This document shows positions 1 to 9,195 of a DNA stretch of 64,000 nucleotides, in pieces. Under the pieces are notes generated by a model. That model searched no databases and was not told the DNA's origin. It saw only the letters and a program-made list of their open reading frames with translations. Both the position numbers and the translations under genes were made by a program. How positions within the stretch are numbered: the stretch's first letter is position 1; each line of letters begins with the position of its first letter. The DNA lies in assembly GCF_003363155.1 (NCBI RefSeq), contig NZ_QRBE01000001.1, positions 1-64,000 on the forward strand. The letters are read 5' to 3'. This stretch comes from Dyella monticola. GTDB taxonomy: Bacteria > Pseudomonadota > Gammaproteobacteria > Xanthomonadales > Rhodanobacteraceae.

Positions 1-90
1 CTTGCCATCGATCTGCTCCTTCTACGGCGATTATCATCGCCTCATTGAGCAGGAAATCCACCTATCGGGCTGTTCAGTTTTCCGGGGCCA
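1..90 (-). mobile_element. Terminal end of an IS3-like insertion sequence (rest lies left of the window)
   Basis: Read on the minus strand, the sequence starting at 90 (TGGCCCCGGAAAACTGAACA) resembles the terminal repeat of IS3-family elements, which begin with TG followed by a CCCCGGAAAACTG-type core. About 80 bases further in there is a strong ribosome binding site (AGAAGGAG, complement of 16-23) seven bases before an ATG at 8-6, where a transposase orfA would be expected. Only the first few codons are inside the window. The passenger-like coding pattern of the neighbouring gene stops exactly at 91, which supports a junction there. The family assignment is from memory of the terminal sequence and is tentative; the second end and the target duplication cannot be seen. 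Confidence 0.45.
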
Positions 91-900
91 GCTCTGCGTA
101 CCTGCCGATGCGAGTGCGCCGGGGGCACTGGCACCATATACGTTGACGATCGCGCCACCTTGTAGCGTCAGTGAGCCACCATTTTCAGCAGCGACACCGC
201 TGCCATATCCACCTGACACCGCGCCAAGCACGGTGATCGATCCACCGGTCACGGTCGCTATCGCTCCCGAACCTTGACTGATCACCCCGAACGAGCCGAC
301 CCCGGTCGTTTTGATACTGGAGCCACTGAGGGTGGCGTTCCCCTGCGTAATGTCCACACCGTTTGAGTACTGGCCTGCCGTGTTGAAGCTGTCATTGGTC
401 AACGTGGCTGAGCTTCCCGGATCGGCAATATAGGCGCCAGGGCTGTTGTAGCCGGTGGTTCTGAACGCAACACCGGTGGCGTTGATCGTTGCGCCTTGTC
501 GAACGTCCAGATCGGCGCTCGTGGGGTTGTTATCGACGAACGTCCCACCGTTCAACGTAATGAGGCTGCCGACCCCGATAGCGCTGGCGCCGTATGAAAA
601 GGTATTGGTGCCATTGACGGTAACGTTAAGTGTGTTGTTTCCGGTGATGGTGCCCTTGTTTACAGCCAACAGGGCGTTCTGATTGGTTGCGGTAATCGTG
701 CCGGAAGCGGTGAGATTGGTGCCGTTGGCGTATATCACGGCCTGCGCATGAACATCGCAGGCCAGCATGGTCATCAGCACACCCATGCACAGTTGCATGT
801 GCGATGGTCGCGCAAGATGGTGAGGTATTTTTTGCTTGGCGCTATTGAGACGGAAGCAAACAGTGATTGCTGTGAGAATTGAACGTGGCAACACGGTCAT
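34..900 (-). pseudogene. Autotransporter-like passenger gene, truncated by an IS end
   Basis: The frame encodes an extended N-terminus ending in a signal-peptide-like stretch (MQLCMGVLMTMLACDVHA, then QA). It is followed by about 215 residues rich in Gly, Thr, Ser, Asn and Val with the loose repeats typical of beta-helical autotransporter passengers. Codons 1-270 (900 to 91) fit that pattern; the last 18 residues (WPRKTEQPD onward) are encoded by the presumed IS end and look unrelated. No beta-barrel domain is present, so the protein as it stands cannot be a functional autotransporter. The ATG at 900 has AGGAGGG directly against it, too close for normal initiation; GTG at 894 or TTG at 891 would have ideal spacing. 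The barrel may lie beyond the IS, outside the window. Confidence 0.6.
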
Positions 901-1509
901 CCCTCCTTTCCCTGTCGCATCGATTACACGTTGCGCGGTTAGGCAGCTAACGCGTCAGCACACGGGTGCCGCGCGCTTTTCCTGACTCAGAGGACTAGCA
1001 ATGTTGATTGCGGGTGCAAGCAGCACCGCGATTCGCTTGCATGCGTCGCAAGGGCAAACGGGGGAATGGAAATCAGGAAGTCTCGTTGGATGAGAGACGT
1101 GCCGCGCGGAGCGCGCTCAGACCTTGCATCGCTTACCGTCGCGTGCCGATCGATCCCCTTTGATGCATCGGTACCTTTCACAACGCCCCCTTTGCATGGC
1201 TGCTCGGCAAATGAACCGAGATCCAGAAGGACTGTATGTTCGAAGTCGCACCGATAGAGCTTGCACAAACGTGAACGAGCTGTTTGTGGCCCGTGTAAGG
1301 TACCGTGATATTAATGAAGTAGGGGTGAAAATAATTTTAATTTATAGCGTTGCCGCAATTCATTTTTGATTATTTTTGCTATGCGCGGGCATTTTTCACA
1401 TTCTTAAATCACGTGGCATGATCTGGCGTTTTCATGCGCCTTAAACGCAAACGGACCACATAAGCGGTCCGTTTGCTGAAAAGCTGCCAAAGCAGCAAAA
1501 GAGCGTTTT
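901..1509. other. Intergenic stretch without a convincing gene
   Basis: About 600 bases between the truncated passenger gene and metK. Open frames here have no recognisable protein character. The part from about 1300 to 1410 is markedly AT-rich compared with the rest of the window (runs such as AAAATAATTTTAATTTATAG), which can indicate promoter DNA or acquired DNA. The metK terminator hairpin sits at the right end. I see no tRNA or other structured RNA. Confidence 0.6.
1447..1476 (-). terminator. metK transcription terminator hairpin
   Basis: Perfect 11-bp inverted repeat GCAAACGGACC / GGTCCGTTTGC with an 8-base loop, 34 bases downstream of the metK stop on the minus strand. The T-run after the stem is weak (GTTTAAGG), so termination efficiency is uncertain. 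Confidence 0.65.
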
Positions 1510-2709
1510 TTACTTGAGCTTGGCGTCCGTGCGCAGCGCTTCGGCCTTGTCCGTCTTCTCCCACGAGAACGCGGTGAAGGTTTTGCCATCCGGGCCTTTT
1601 ACTTCGTACGGCGAGCGGCCGAAATGACCGTAGCTGGCGGTCTGCTGGTACATCGGGTGGATCAGATCCAGCATCTTGATGATGCCGTACGGGCGCAGAT
1701 CGAAATGCTTGCGGATCAGCTTTTCGATCTTGTCATCGCTGATTTTGCCGGTGCCGAACGTGGTCACCGAGATCGAGGTCGGCTCGGCCACGCCGATAGC
1801 GTAGCTCACCTGTACTTCGCAGCGGTCCGCGATGCCGGCGGCCACGATGTTCTTGGCCACGTAGCGGGCAGCATAAGCGGCCGAACGGTCGACCTTCGAG
1901 GGATCCTTACCGGAGAACGCGCCACCACCGTGACGGGCCCAGCCGCCATAGGTGTCGACGATGATCTTGCGGCCGGTCAGGCCGCAGTCGCCCACCGGGC
2001 CGCCGATGACGAACTTGCCGGTCGGATTGATATGGAACTTGGTGTTTTTGTGTAGCAGCTTGGACGGCAGCACGGGCTTCAAAATGTACTCGCGCACGCC
2101 TTCGACCAGATCTTTGTGCTTCACGCTCGGGTCGTGCTGGGTGGAGAGCACCACGGCGTCGATCGCAGTGGCCACGCCGTTTTCATAGCGCAGCGTGACC
2201 TGGCTCTTGGCATCCGGGCGCAGCCACGGTAGCGCCGACTTCTTCGCCTTGCGCACCTTGGCTTGCTGCTCCACCAGGCGATGTGAGTAGTAGATCGCCG
2301 CCGGCATGAAATCCTTGGTTTCGTTGGTCGCGTAGCCGAACATCAGGCCCTGGTCGCCGGCGCCCTGTTCTTCGGGCTTCTTGCGATCCACGCCCTGGTT
2401 GATGTCGGGCGACTGCTTGCCGATCAGGTTCAGCACGCCGCAGGTGGCGCCGTCGAAACCGACGTCGCTGGAGTTGTAGCCGATGTCCAGGATCACCTTG
2501 CGGGTCAGCGCTTCAAGGTCGATCCAGGCGCTGGTGGTGACTTCGCCGGCGACGATGGCCACGCCGGTCTTCACCATGGTTTCGCAGGCCACGCGGGCGC
2601 GTTGGTCCTGGGCCAGGATGGCGTCCAGTACGGCGTCGGAAATCTGGTCAGCGACCTTGTCCGGATGGCCTTCGGAGACCGACTCGGAGGTGAAGAGGTA
2701 GTTGCTCAT
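1510..2709 (-). CDS. metK: S-adenosylmethionine synthetase
   Basis: Cytoplasmic enzyme that makes S-adenosylmethionine from methionine and ATP, the methyl donor used by RsmA, RsmH and RsmI encoded elsewhere in this window. The 399-residue product has the usual family length and the signature elements GHPDK (residues 14-18), the ATP-binding GAGDQG (116-121) and the phosphate-binding loop [10 protein letters not shown] (261-270). The ATG at 2709 follows an AAGAAGGA ribosome binding site about nine bases upstream. The gene stands alone, with 293 noncoding bases upstream of it up to the next gene. I looked there for a SAM-sensing riboswitch or a MetJ box (repeats of AGACGTCT) and saw none. Assignment is certain. 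Confidence 0.97.
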   Translation of the reverse strand: MSNYLFTSESVSEGHPDKVADQISDAVLDAILAQDQRARVACETMVKTGVAIVAGEVTTSAWIDLEALTRKVILDIGYNSSDVGFDGATCGVLNLIGKQSPDINQGVDRKKPEEQGAGDQGLMFGYATNETKDFMPAAIYYSHRLVEQQAKVRKAKKSALPWLRPDAKSQVTLRYENGVATAIDAVVLSTQHDPSVKHKDLVEGVREYILKPVLPSKLLHKNTKFHINPTGKFVIGGPVGDCGLTGRKIIVDTYGGWARHGGGAFSGKDPSKVDRSAAYAARYVAKNIVAAGIADRCEVQVSYAIGVAEPTSISVTTFGTGKISDDKIEKLIRKHFDLRPYGIIKMLDLIHPMYQQTASYGHFGRSPYEVKGPDGKTFTAFSWEKTDKAEALRTDAKLK

Positions 2710-3002
2710 CGCGGCTTATATCCTTCTTTACGGATAAAGAGATGGAAAGGGAATTGCGCATGATACACGCACTAGCCCTGCGTTTCACCGTCTAGTCTGG
2801 CATCCCCGTATGACGGGGTGAGGGCCGGTTCAGCGGGCGGGCAGGGAGCTCAATAGCTCGTTATCCGTGCCCGGACGGGGGCAAAAAGAACGTGGCTTCG
2901 GACCGCTACGTACGGCCTGCTGTCCACGGCGTATACCTTCGACCGTGTGGCGTCGGTCTTGCCGGTCGCGGTGAACGGATCGGTGCTACAGCGAACACAC
3001 GT

Positions 3003-3899
3003 TCAGCGCACGCTGGCCATCGGATGCGCGTGGATGAAGCGCAGCACATCGTCGAGCGTGGGCGCATCGGTGTGGAACGGCCGGGACAGGGCAAAGACGA
3101 GCGCGTTATGGCCCACGCCCGGGTACAGCCGCAGGGTTACATCGTCGTGATGCATGTGAAGCACACGCGCCAGCGACACGGCGTTGGAAGGCTCGACCTC
3201 CTGATCGGCGTTGCCCTGCAGCAACAGCATGGGCGGCTCGACGCCACGTACGAAGCGGACCGGTTGCGCTCGGGCTTGGGCGGCGGCATCGCGTCCGAAC
3301 ATGCCTAGCATGTCCTTTTCATTCGCCGGGATCGGCATGAAGTCGTAACAGCCGGCGAGCCCGATAAAGCCGGCCAGTTCGTCGGGGCGTAAATCGTGCG
3401 GCGCGAGCCAGGACGGATCGGTCGCCAGCAGCGCGCCGATCTGTCCACCGGCCGAGTGACCCATCACGAAGACATCATCCGGCGTGCCGCCCAGCTCGCC
3501 AGCATGATCATGCGCCCACGCCACCGCACGCGCGGCATCTTGCATGAAGCCGTCCATCTTTACCTGCGGATATTTGCGGTAATCAGGAATCACCACGATC
3601 ACGCCATGCGATGCCAACGCCGTGCCGACAAAGCGATACCACGCACGCTCGCCGCGCACCCAACTGCCACCGTAGAAGAACACCACGATAGGCGCGCGCG
3701 TCGCGCTGGCGGGTCGATAGATGTCGAGTTTGAGGTGGTGCTCTGCGTCGAACACCACGCCTGCCTGCGTGGTGATGCCGGCGCGGCGATCCGTGGCATT
3801 CAGGCTGGCAAACAGGCTCGCTTCGCAGCCGCTGAGCAACGCTACGAGGCTTAGCAACAAGGCGATGCGAAATACGAGCGAATACATGCGGCGAAACAT
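3003..3899 (-). CDS. Alpha/beta-hydrolase lipoprotein (esterase-like)
   Basis: A predicted membrane-anchored hydrolase of the BD-FAE/carboxylesterase type. From the ATG at 3899 the protein begins with a hydrophobic signal and a lipobox (LLSGC, Cys25), so it is probably a lipoprotein. The catalytic triad is recognisable: the nucleophile elbow GHSAGG (Ser149), an acid in GNADQ (Asp232) and GVGHN (His264). The oxyanion loop reads FYGGSW rather than the HGG of many relatives. A GTG at 3923 in the same frame is an alternative start, but neither candidate has a clear ribosome binding site. Substrate unknown. It stands on the same strand as metK and dusB but is separated from both, so no operon is implied. 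Confidence 0.8.
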   Translation of the reverse strand: MFRRMYSLVFRIALLLSLVALLSGCEASLFASLNATDRRAGITTQAGVVFDAEHHLKLDIYRPASATRAPIVVFFYGGSWVRGERAWYRFVGTALASHGVIVVIPDYRKYPQVKMDGFMQDAARAVAWAHDHAGELGGTPDDVFVMGHSAGGQIGALLATDPSWLAPHDLRPDELAGFIGLAGCYDFMPIPANEKDMLGMFGRDAAAQARAQPVRFVRGVEPPMLLLQGNADQEVEPSNAVSLARVLHMHHDDVTLRLYPGVGHNALVFALSRPFHTDAPTLDDVLRFIHAHPMASVR

Positions 3900-4006
3900 G
3901 GCGAGGTCAGTGAAATGATCCACGCATGATGCCTGTTTCAGCGACGCAAGGGTTTGCGGCCTTCAGCCTAGGAAAAAACCTCAAACCGCCGCTCCGGCGA
4001 CGGGGC

Positions 4007-4993
4007 TCAGGCGGCGATCCGCCAGGTTTCCTGCAACGCTTCGAAATACTCACGCGTCAGGCGCAATTGATCGTGCGCATGCTCGGCACGGTTGACCACA
4101 TCGCGAAACGCGGCGTTTTCCTGGCGATCTTTCGCGTACCAACCCAGATGTTTGCGCGCGATGCGCACGCCGGTATGTTCGCCGTAGAACGCGTACAAGT
4201 GTTCAAGATGACCGATGAGAAGGGTTGAAACGTCGGCAGGCGACGGTTCCAGAAGTTGTTCGCCCGTTGCCAGGTAATGAGCGATCTCGCGGAAAATCCA
4301 CGGGCGTCCTTGCGCGCCGCGCCCGACCATGACGGCATCCGCGTGCGTCACATCGAGCACGTGCCGAGCTTGTTGCGGTGTGGTGACGTCGCCGTTGGCC
4401 AGCACCGGAATGCTTACGGCCGCCTTTACGGCCGCGATGGTTTCGTACTCCGCTTCGCCTTCGTATTTATCGGCGCGCGTGCGGCCATGCACAGCCAATG
4501 CAGTAATGCCGTTGTCCTGCGCAATGCGCGCAATGGTCAGCGCGTTCTTATGCGCGCGATCCCAGCCGGTGCGGATTTTCAGGGTGACCGGCACGTCCAC
4601 CGCGTCCACCACGGCCTTCACGATGCGTGCCACCAGTGGCTCATCTTGCAGCAGTGCAGAACCGGACCACACGTTGCAGACTTTCTTGGCCGGGCAGCCC
4701 ATGTTGATGTCGATGATCTGCGCACCATTGGCGACGTTGAAACGCGCCGCTTCTGCCAGCATGCCCGGGTCATAGCCAGCGATCTGCACGCTGACCGGTT
4801 CCGGTTCGCCCGCATGATCCATCCGTTGGAGGGATTTGCGCGTTTGCCACAGGCGTGGATCGGCGGTGGTCATCTCCGACACGGCAAGCCCCGCGCCCAG
4901 CCGTTTGCACAGCAGGCGAAAGGGTTTGTCGGTGACTCCGGCCATGGGGGCGAGCACCACGGGCGGGTCGATGCGGTAGGGGCCGATCTGCAT
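4007..4993 (-). CDS. dusB: tRNA-dihydrouridine synthase DusB
   Basis: FMN-dependent enzyme reducing specific uridines in the tRNA D-loop. The 328-residue product has the TIM-barrel start PPVVLAPMAGVTD, the catalytic cysteine in the motif INMGCPAKK (Cys100), the KIRTGWD strand and the phosphate-binding segment HADAVMVGRGAQG near residue 235. Length and motif spellings fit DusB better than DusA or DusC. In many proteobacteria dusB is followed by fis; here no fis gene is adjacent. It follows the nucleoside transporter gene on the same strand, with a strong hairpin between them, so it is probably transcribed separately. Confidence 0.93.
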   Translation of the reverse strand: MQIGPYRIDPPVVLAPMAGVTDKPFRLLCKRLGAGLAVSEMTTADPRLWQTRKSLQRMDHAGEPEPVSVQIAGYDPGMLAEAARFNVANGAQIIDINMGCPAKKVCNVWSGSALLQDEPLVARIVKAVVDAVDVPVTLKIRTGWDRAHKNALTIARIAQDNGITALAVHGRTRADKYEGEAEYETIAAVKAAVSIPVLANGDVTTPQQARHVLDVTHADAVMVGRGAQGRPWIFREIAHYLATGEQLLEPSPADVSTLLIGHLEHLYAFYGEHTGVRIARKHLGWYAKDRQENAAFRDVVNRAEHAHDQLRLTREYFEALQETWRIAA

Positions 4994-5013
4994 TGACCCA
5001 TTGTACCGCCGAA

Positions 5014-5045
5014 GCCTTCTTCCCCTGCGTGCAAGGGAAGAAGGC
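5014..5045 (-). terminator. Hairpin downstream of the nucleoside transporter gene
   Basis: Perfect 11-bp inverted repeat GCCTTCTTCCC / GGGAAGAAGGC with a 10-base loop, directly after the stop of the transporter gene and before the dusB start. No long T-run, so it may be an attenuating or mRNA-stabilising hairpin rather than a full terminator. Confidence 0.5.
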
Positions 5046-5055
5046 AGGCCGCGCT

Positions 5056-6315
5056 TCAGTGCGCAGGGACGCCCTGGATCACCTCAGGCACGTGCTTGTG
5101 CCTGAACAGGACGACAAACAACACGGCCACCACCAGCGAATACGCCGCGAAGGTAAGCCAGATGCCGTGCCACTCCAGCGAACGATCGGGACGCGTGAAA
5201 TACGTATCGATGATCACGCCGCTGAGGGAGCTGCCCAGCACGGCGCCGATGCCATTGGTCATCAGCATGAACAACCCTTGCGCGCTCGCGCGGATGGCCG
5301 GATCGCTCTGGCTTTCGACGAACAGCGAGCCGGAAATGTTGAAGAAATCGAACGCCATGCCGTAAACGATGCAGGACAACACGATCATCCACAGTCCGTC
5401 GCCGGGGTTGCCGAAGGCGAACAGGCCAAAGCGCAGCGTCCACGCCAGCATGCTTATCAACATCACCGTCTTGATGCCGAAGCGTTTCAGGAAGAACGGA
5501 ATGGCCAGGATGAACAGCGTTTCCGATACCTGCGAAGTCGACATGATGATGGCGGGGTAACGCACCGCGACCAGATCCTGATATGCCGCCACGTGCGCGA
5601 AATCGTGCAGGAACGTATCGCCGTAGGCATTGGTCAATTGCAGCGCGGCGCCCAGCAGCATGGCGAAGATGAAGAAGACCGCCATCTTCGCCTGTTTGAA
5701 CAACACGAACGAGGTAAGACCCAGTGCATCCACCCACGAGCGATGATCCGATCCGCGCAGGCGCGGTGGGCACGGCGGCAGCGTGAAGGCATAGATGCCC
5801 AGCACCAGGGCCGCGGCGGCGGCGACGTAAAACTGGCCGGTAGTGATTTCCAGATGCAGCAAGCTCACCGTCCACATCGCAGCGATGAAACCCACCGTAC
5901 CCCACACGCGGATCGGCGGATACACGCGCACCACATCGGCGCCATCGCGCTTCAATGCGTTGTACGCCACCGTAATCGCCAGCGAGATGGTGGGCATGTA
6001 GCACATCATGTTCACCAACATCACCCAGAACAACGTGCGTGGATCGTTGACCATGGGCACGATGCACAGGATGGCCGCACCAAGGATATGCAGGCAGCCG
6101 TAGAGACGTTCGGCGCGAATCCACTTGTCCGCCACCACGCCTAAAATCGAGGGCATGAACAGCGAGGCCAGCCCCATCGTTGAGAAAATCGCCCCGAATT
6201 CCTCGCCTGACCAATGCCGTGTCTGGAACCAGTAGGCCCCGATGGTGATCAACCAGGCTCCCCAGACGAAGTACTGCAGAAAATTCATCGCGATGAGTCG
6301 CAACTTCAGGCTCAT
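5056..6315 (-). CDS. Nucleoside:H+ symporter, NupG family (MFS)
   Basis: A 419-residue, very hydrophobic protein with about twelve membrane segments, placing it in the inner membrane. The start (MSLKLRLIAMNFLQYFVWGAW) and the segment FSTMGLASLFMPSILGVVADKW are typical of the nucleoside:H+ symporter family (NupG/XapB), which imports purine and pyrimidine nucleosides driven by the proton gradient. The length is as expected for the family. No nucleoside-catabolic gene is adjacent, so the substrate is inferred only from family resemblance. It is divergent from the LysE-type exporter gene at 6471, leaving about 155 bases for both promoters. Confidence 0.82.
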   Translation of the reverse strand: MSLKLRLIAMNFLQYFVWGAWLITIGAYWFQTRHWSGEEFGAIFSTMGLASLFMPSILGVVADKWIRAERLYGCLHILGAAILCIVPMVNDPRTLFWVMLVNMMCYMPTISLAITVAYNALKRDGADVVRVYPPIRVWGTVGFIAAMWTVSLLHLEITTGQFYVAAAAALVLGIYAFTLPPCPPRLRGSDHRSWVDALGLTSFVLFKQAKMAVFFIFAMLLGAALQLTNAYGDTFLHDFAHVAAYQDLVAVRYPAIIMSTSQVSETLFILAIPFFLKRFGIKTVMLISMLAWTLRFGLFAFGNPGDGLWMIVLSCIVYGMAFDFFNISGSLFVESQSDPAIRASAQGLFMLMTNGIGAVLGSSLSGVIIDTYFTRPDRSLEWHGIWLTFAAYSLVVAVLFVVLFRHKHVPEVIQGVPAH

Positions 6316-6470
6316 GGGCTGGTTTTTCCCCTAAAACAGGCCAGGGGACGATCCCCACGCCAAAGCGTCGGCAGCGTAGAGGAAGCCCTGGGCGGGCGGC
6401 AAGGTTCACCGCGGCAGGTGTGAGAGCCGGGCGCTGCATTACACTGGCTCGCTTCGCCGGAGCGTTTTCC

Positions 6471-7100
6471 ATGAATCAATTCATCACTATTGCGATCGTC
6501 CAGATCATCGCCCTGATGAGTCCGGGCCCGGATTTCTTTTTCGTTTCGCAGACGGCCGTCAGCCGCTCCCGCCACGAAGCCATGGCCGGTGTCGCCGGTA
6601 TCACGCTTGGCGTTGCGATGTGGGCCGCGCTGGCGCTGCTGGGCCTGCAATTGCTGCTGCACAAGGTGATGTGGCTGGAGCGACTGATCGCCATCGCCGG
6701 TGGTTTGTACCTGTGCTGGATGGGAATCAAGATGCTGCGCGGCGCGCTGGCCAAGCCCTCGGCGGACGTGAAGCCGGAACCAGTGCAGGTTTTTGTCGGT
6801 GCATGGCGGTCCCTGCGCAACGGCTTGTTCACCAACCTTGCCAACCCGAAAGTAGTGATTTACTTCGGCAGTATCTTTTCGGCATTCGTCGGCGTCGGCG
6901 TGTCATCGACCGCGCGCTGGGGCTTGTGGGCGATGGTGGTGCTGGAAACGTTCCTGTGGTTTTCCTTCGTCGCCGGTTGTTTTGCATTGCCGGTGATGCG
7001 CCGCGGCTATCTGCGCATCAGTCGTTGGATCGATGGCTGCGCGGGCGCCGTATTCATGCTGTTCGGTTTGCACCTGATTTTTTCTAAGCGCGCGGTGTAA
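6471..7100 (+). CDS. LysE/RhtB-family amino-acid exporter
   Basis: Inner-membrane exporter of 209 residues with about six hydrophobic segments. The N-terminal signature MSPGPDFFFV and the GITLG loop near residues 42-46 are diagnostic of the LysE/RhtB family, which exports amino acids such as lysine, threonine or homoserine lactone; the actual substrate cannot be told. The frame is open further upstream, but the ATG at 6471 aligns with the usual family N-terminus (MNQFITIAIVQ). The gene converges on the uracil-DNA-glycosylase-like gene. Confidence 0.88.
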   Translation: MNQFITIAIVQIIALMSPGPDFFFVSQTAVSRSRHEAMAGVAGITLGVAMWAALALLGLQLLLHKVMWLERLIAIAGGLYLCWMGIKMLRGALAKPSADVKPEPVQVFVGAWRSLRNGLFTNLANPKVVIYFGSIFSAFVGVGVSSTARWGLWAMVVLETFLWFSFVAGCFALPVMRRGYLRISRWIDGCAGAVFMLFGLHLIFSKRAV

Positions 7101-7214
7101 CGGAATCGGGCCGCAATGACGTACGGCCCAGATGAGGTTTTCCGGGAAATCGCGTTGGCCGCAAAAAAATTCTCAGACAACTGCGCGCGATGGCGCGAGA
7201 GACGGTCACGTCCA

Positions 7215-7808
7215 CTACAACAGGATGTGTTTGACCTCACTACGCAGCACCGGCAACAGCTCTGCTTCGAACCACGGGTTGCGTTTGAGCCATAGCTGAT
7301 TGCGGGGGCTGGGATGCGGCAGCGGTAGCACGCCATGCGCCCGATGTGTGCGCCAGGCTTGCATCGTATCGGTGAGCGAAGGGCCGCATTGGGCGCCCAG
7401 AATGCCGGCTTGTGCGTATTGCCCAATCGCCAGCGTCAATTGCACGTGCTTCAAATGCGGTAGCAAGCGTGGATGCCACGTGGGTGCGCATTCAGGGCGC
7501 GGTGGCAGGTCGCCGTTGCGGCCGCTGCCGGGAAAGCAGAATCCCATGGGCACGATGGCGATACGTTGCGCGTCGTAAAACGTGTCGCGATCGATGCCAA
7601 GCCATGCGCGCAAACGATCACCGCTGACGTCGTTGAACGGAATGCCGGTCGCGTGAACCTTGCGTCCAGGTGCCTGGCTTACGATCAGCAGCCGTGACGA
7701 CACGCTGACTTGCAGCACAGGACGCGGGCCATTCGCTAAGTGTGCTGCGCACAATGTGCATGCGCGGATCTCGGTAAGCAGCCGGTCGAACGGGCTGGCT
7801 TTTTTCAC
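7215..7808 (-). CDS. Uracil-DNA-glycosylase-like protein
   Basis: A 197-residue protein of the uracil-DNA glycosylase superfamily. Visible elements are CTLCAAHL near residue 17, the nucleotide-pocket segment IVSQAPGRK (about 43-51), and HPSPRN near residue 166, equivalent to the HPSP motif of the fold. The group it resembles is the short UDG-like family without a proven repair substrate, so I do not call it Ung or a family 4 enzyme; only the CTLC pair of the cysteines needed for a family 4 iron-sulphur cluster is apparent. It is the last gene of the lpoA-yraN-glcD-like operon: its ATG overlaps the stop of the FAD-linked oxidase gene by four bases. Confidence 0.78.
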   Translation of the reverse strand: MKKASPFDRLLTEIRACTLCAAHLANGPRPVLQVSVSSRLLIVSQAPGRKVHATGIPFNDVSGDRLRAWLGIDRDTFYDAQRIAIVPMGFCFPGSGRNGDLPPRPECAPTWHPRLLPHLKHVQLTLAIGQYAQAGILGAQCGPSLTDTMQAWRTHRAHGVLPLPHPSPRNQLWLKRNPWFEAELLPVLRSEVKHILL

Positions 7809-9175
7809 GGCAGCAATTTGCCTGGATTGAGAATGCCATCCGGATCGAAGGCGTGCTTCACGCTGCGCATCAAATCCAGTGTGCCTGCTTCCAATGCAAG
7901 CGGCATGAAAGATCGCTTCACCATGCCGATGCCGTGTTCGCCGGAGAGAGTGCCTTGCAGCGCGATCACCAACGCGAATACATCGGCCAGGCAGGCGTGC
8001 GCGCGCTGGCGCTCGGCGTCATCGCGCGGCAGCAGGTTGACATGCAGATTGCCGTTGCCGGCATGTCCGAAGGTGACGATGAGTACGTTGTGCTTGCGCG
8101 ACAATTCACCAATACCGTTGACGAGTTCGGGCAGACGGCTGACCGGTACGACCACGTCTTCGTTGATCTTATTCGGCGAAATGGTGCGTTGTGCCGGCGA
8201 CAAAGCCTTGCGCGCCGACCATAGTGCCTGCGTTTCTTCCGCGGTTTGCGCAACGTGCAGCGTTTCCAGGCCTTCGCCGCGGGCCGCACGCGATACGGCC
8301 TCGACGGCGGAGGGCAGGGTAGCGGGTTCGCCGTCGACTTCGATCATCAACATCGCGCCCGCCAGTGGCACATCGTCGCCACCGTGATCGCGTGCGAGCT
8401 TCAAGGCGACATCATCGATGAATTCCAGCGCGCAGGGCGTGACCGGCTGCGCCATGATGCGCGCCACGGCGTGCGCGGCGCTGCTCACGTCGCGATACGT
8501 TGCACGCAGCGTGCGTAAACCGGATGGTTTCGGGGTCAGCTTGAGCGTGGCTTCGGTGATCAGGGCGAGCGTGCCTTCTGATCCGATGAGCAGCCGAGTG
8601 AGGTCGTAACCGGTAGCGCCTTTGCTGGTATAGGTGCCGCAGCGGAAGCTTTGACCCGTACCCGCCACGGCGTGCAGGCCGAGCGTGTTTTCACGCGGGC
8701 TGCCGTATTTCACCGTGCGAGGCCCGGCCGAATTGCAGGCGAGATTGCCGCCGATGCTGCACCAGGGCGATGAGGTGGGATCGGGTGGCCAGAAGAAACC
8801 ATGCGGCGCGAGTGCGCGTTGCAGGTCACCGTTCAATACACCCGGCTCGACCACGGCCAGGCGGTTGTCCGGGTCAATGCGCAGGATGCGATTCATGCGC
8901 TCAAAGCTCACCACCACCCCACCTTCCACCGGCACGGTCGCGCCGGTGGTATTGGTGCCGCGCCCGCGCGCGATCATCGGTACGCGATGTTCACGACAGG
9001 CGCGAATCAGCGCTTCGATTTGCGTGTGTTCCCGGGCAAAGACCACGGCATCCGGCAGGGCGTTGCGGCGGGAGTTGTCGTAGGCGTAGGCGAGGCGTTC
9101 GGCTTCGCGAGTGGAGCAACCGCTTTCGCCAAAAAGGGAATGCAGGGTGCCGAGCAAGTGGTTTGGAAGTGTCAT
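7805..9175 (-). CDS. FAD-linked oxidase, GlcD / D-lactate dehydrogenase family
   Basis: A 456-residue flavoprotein of the VAO/GlcD family that oxidises D-2-hydroxyacids such as D-lactate or glycolate. The N-terminal FAD-binding domain (about residues 35-210) contains PMIARGRGTNTTG and GGNLACNSAGPR; the C-terminal substrate domain (about 215-455) contains VTFGHAGNGNLH and GTLSGEHGIG, the family signature with the metal/substrate histidines. I prefer the ATG at 9175 to an in-frame ATG at 9226: it leaves a normal N-terminus (MTLPNHLLGTL) and does not intrude into yraN. No glcE or glcF subunit genes are adjacent, which favours a single-subunit D-lactate/hydroxyglutarate-type enzyme. Confidence 0.85.
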   Translation of the reverse strand: MTLPNHLLGTLHSLFGESGCSTREAERLAYAYDNSRRNALPDAVVFAREHTQIEALIRACREHRVPMIARGRGTNTTGATVPVEGGVVVSFERMNRILRIDPDNRLAVVEPGVLNGDLQRALAPHGFFWPPDPTSSPWCSIGGNLACNSAGPRTVKYGSPRENTLGLHAVAGTGQSFRCGTYTSKGATGYDLTRLLIGSEGTLALITEATLKLTPKPSGLRTLRATYRDVSSAAHAVARIMAQPVTPCALEFIDDVALKLARDHGGDDVPLAGAMLMIEVDGEPATLPSAVEAVSRAARGEGLETLHVAQTAEETQALWSARKALSPAQRTISPNKINEDVVVPVSRLPELVNGIGELSRKHNVLIVTFGHAGNGNLHVNLLPRDDAERQRAHACLADVFALVIALQGTLSGEHGIGMVKRSFMPLALEAGTLDLMRSVKHAFDPDGILNPGKLLP

Positions 9176-9195
9176 GGCTTTTTGATCGCGCTCAC

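Noticed and set aside
987-1268. 93-codon open frame on the minus strand upstream of the adhesin-like gene
   Set aside because: No ribosome binding site, random composition, overlaps other frames equally open.
2710-3002. SAM riboswitch or MetJ operator upstream of metK
   Set aside because: No recognisable conserved core, no AGACGTCT-type repeats; only small hairpins such as CCCCGTATGACGGGG.
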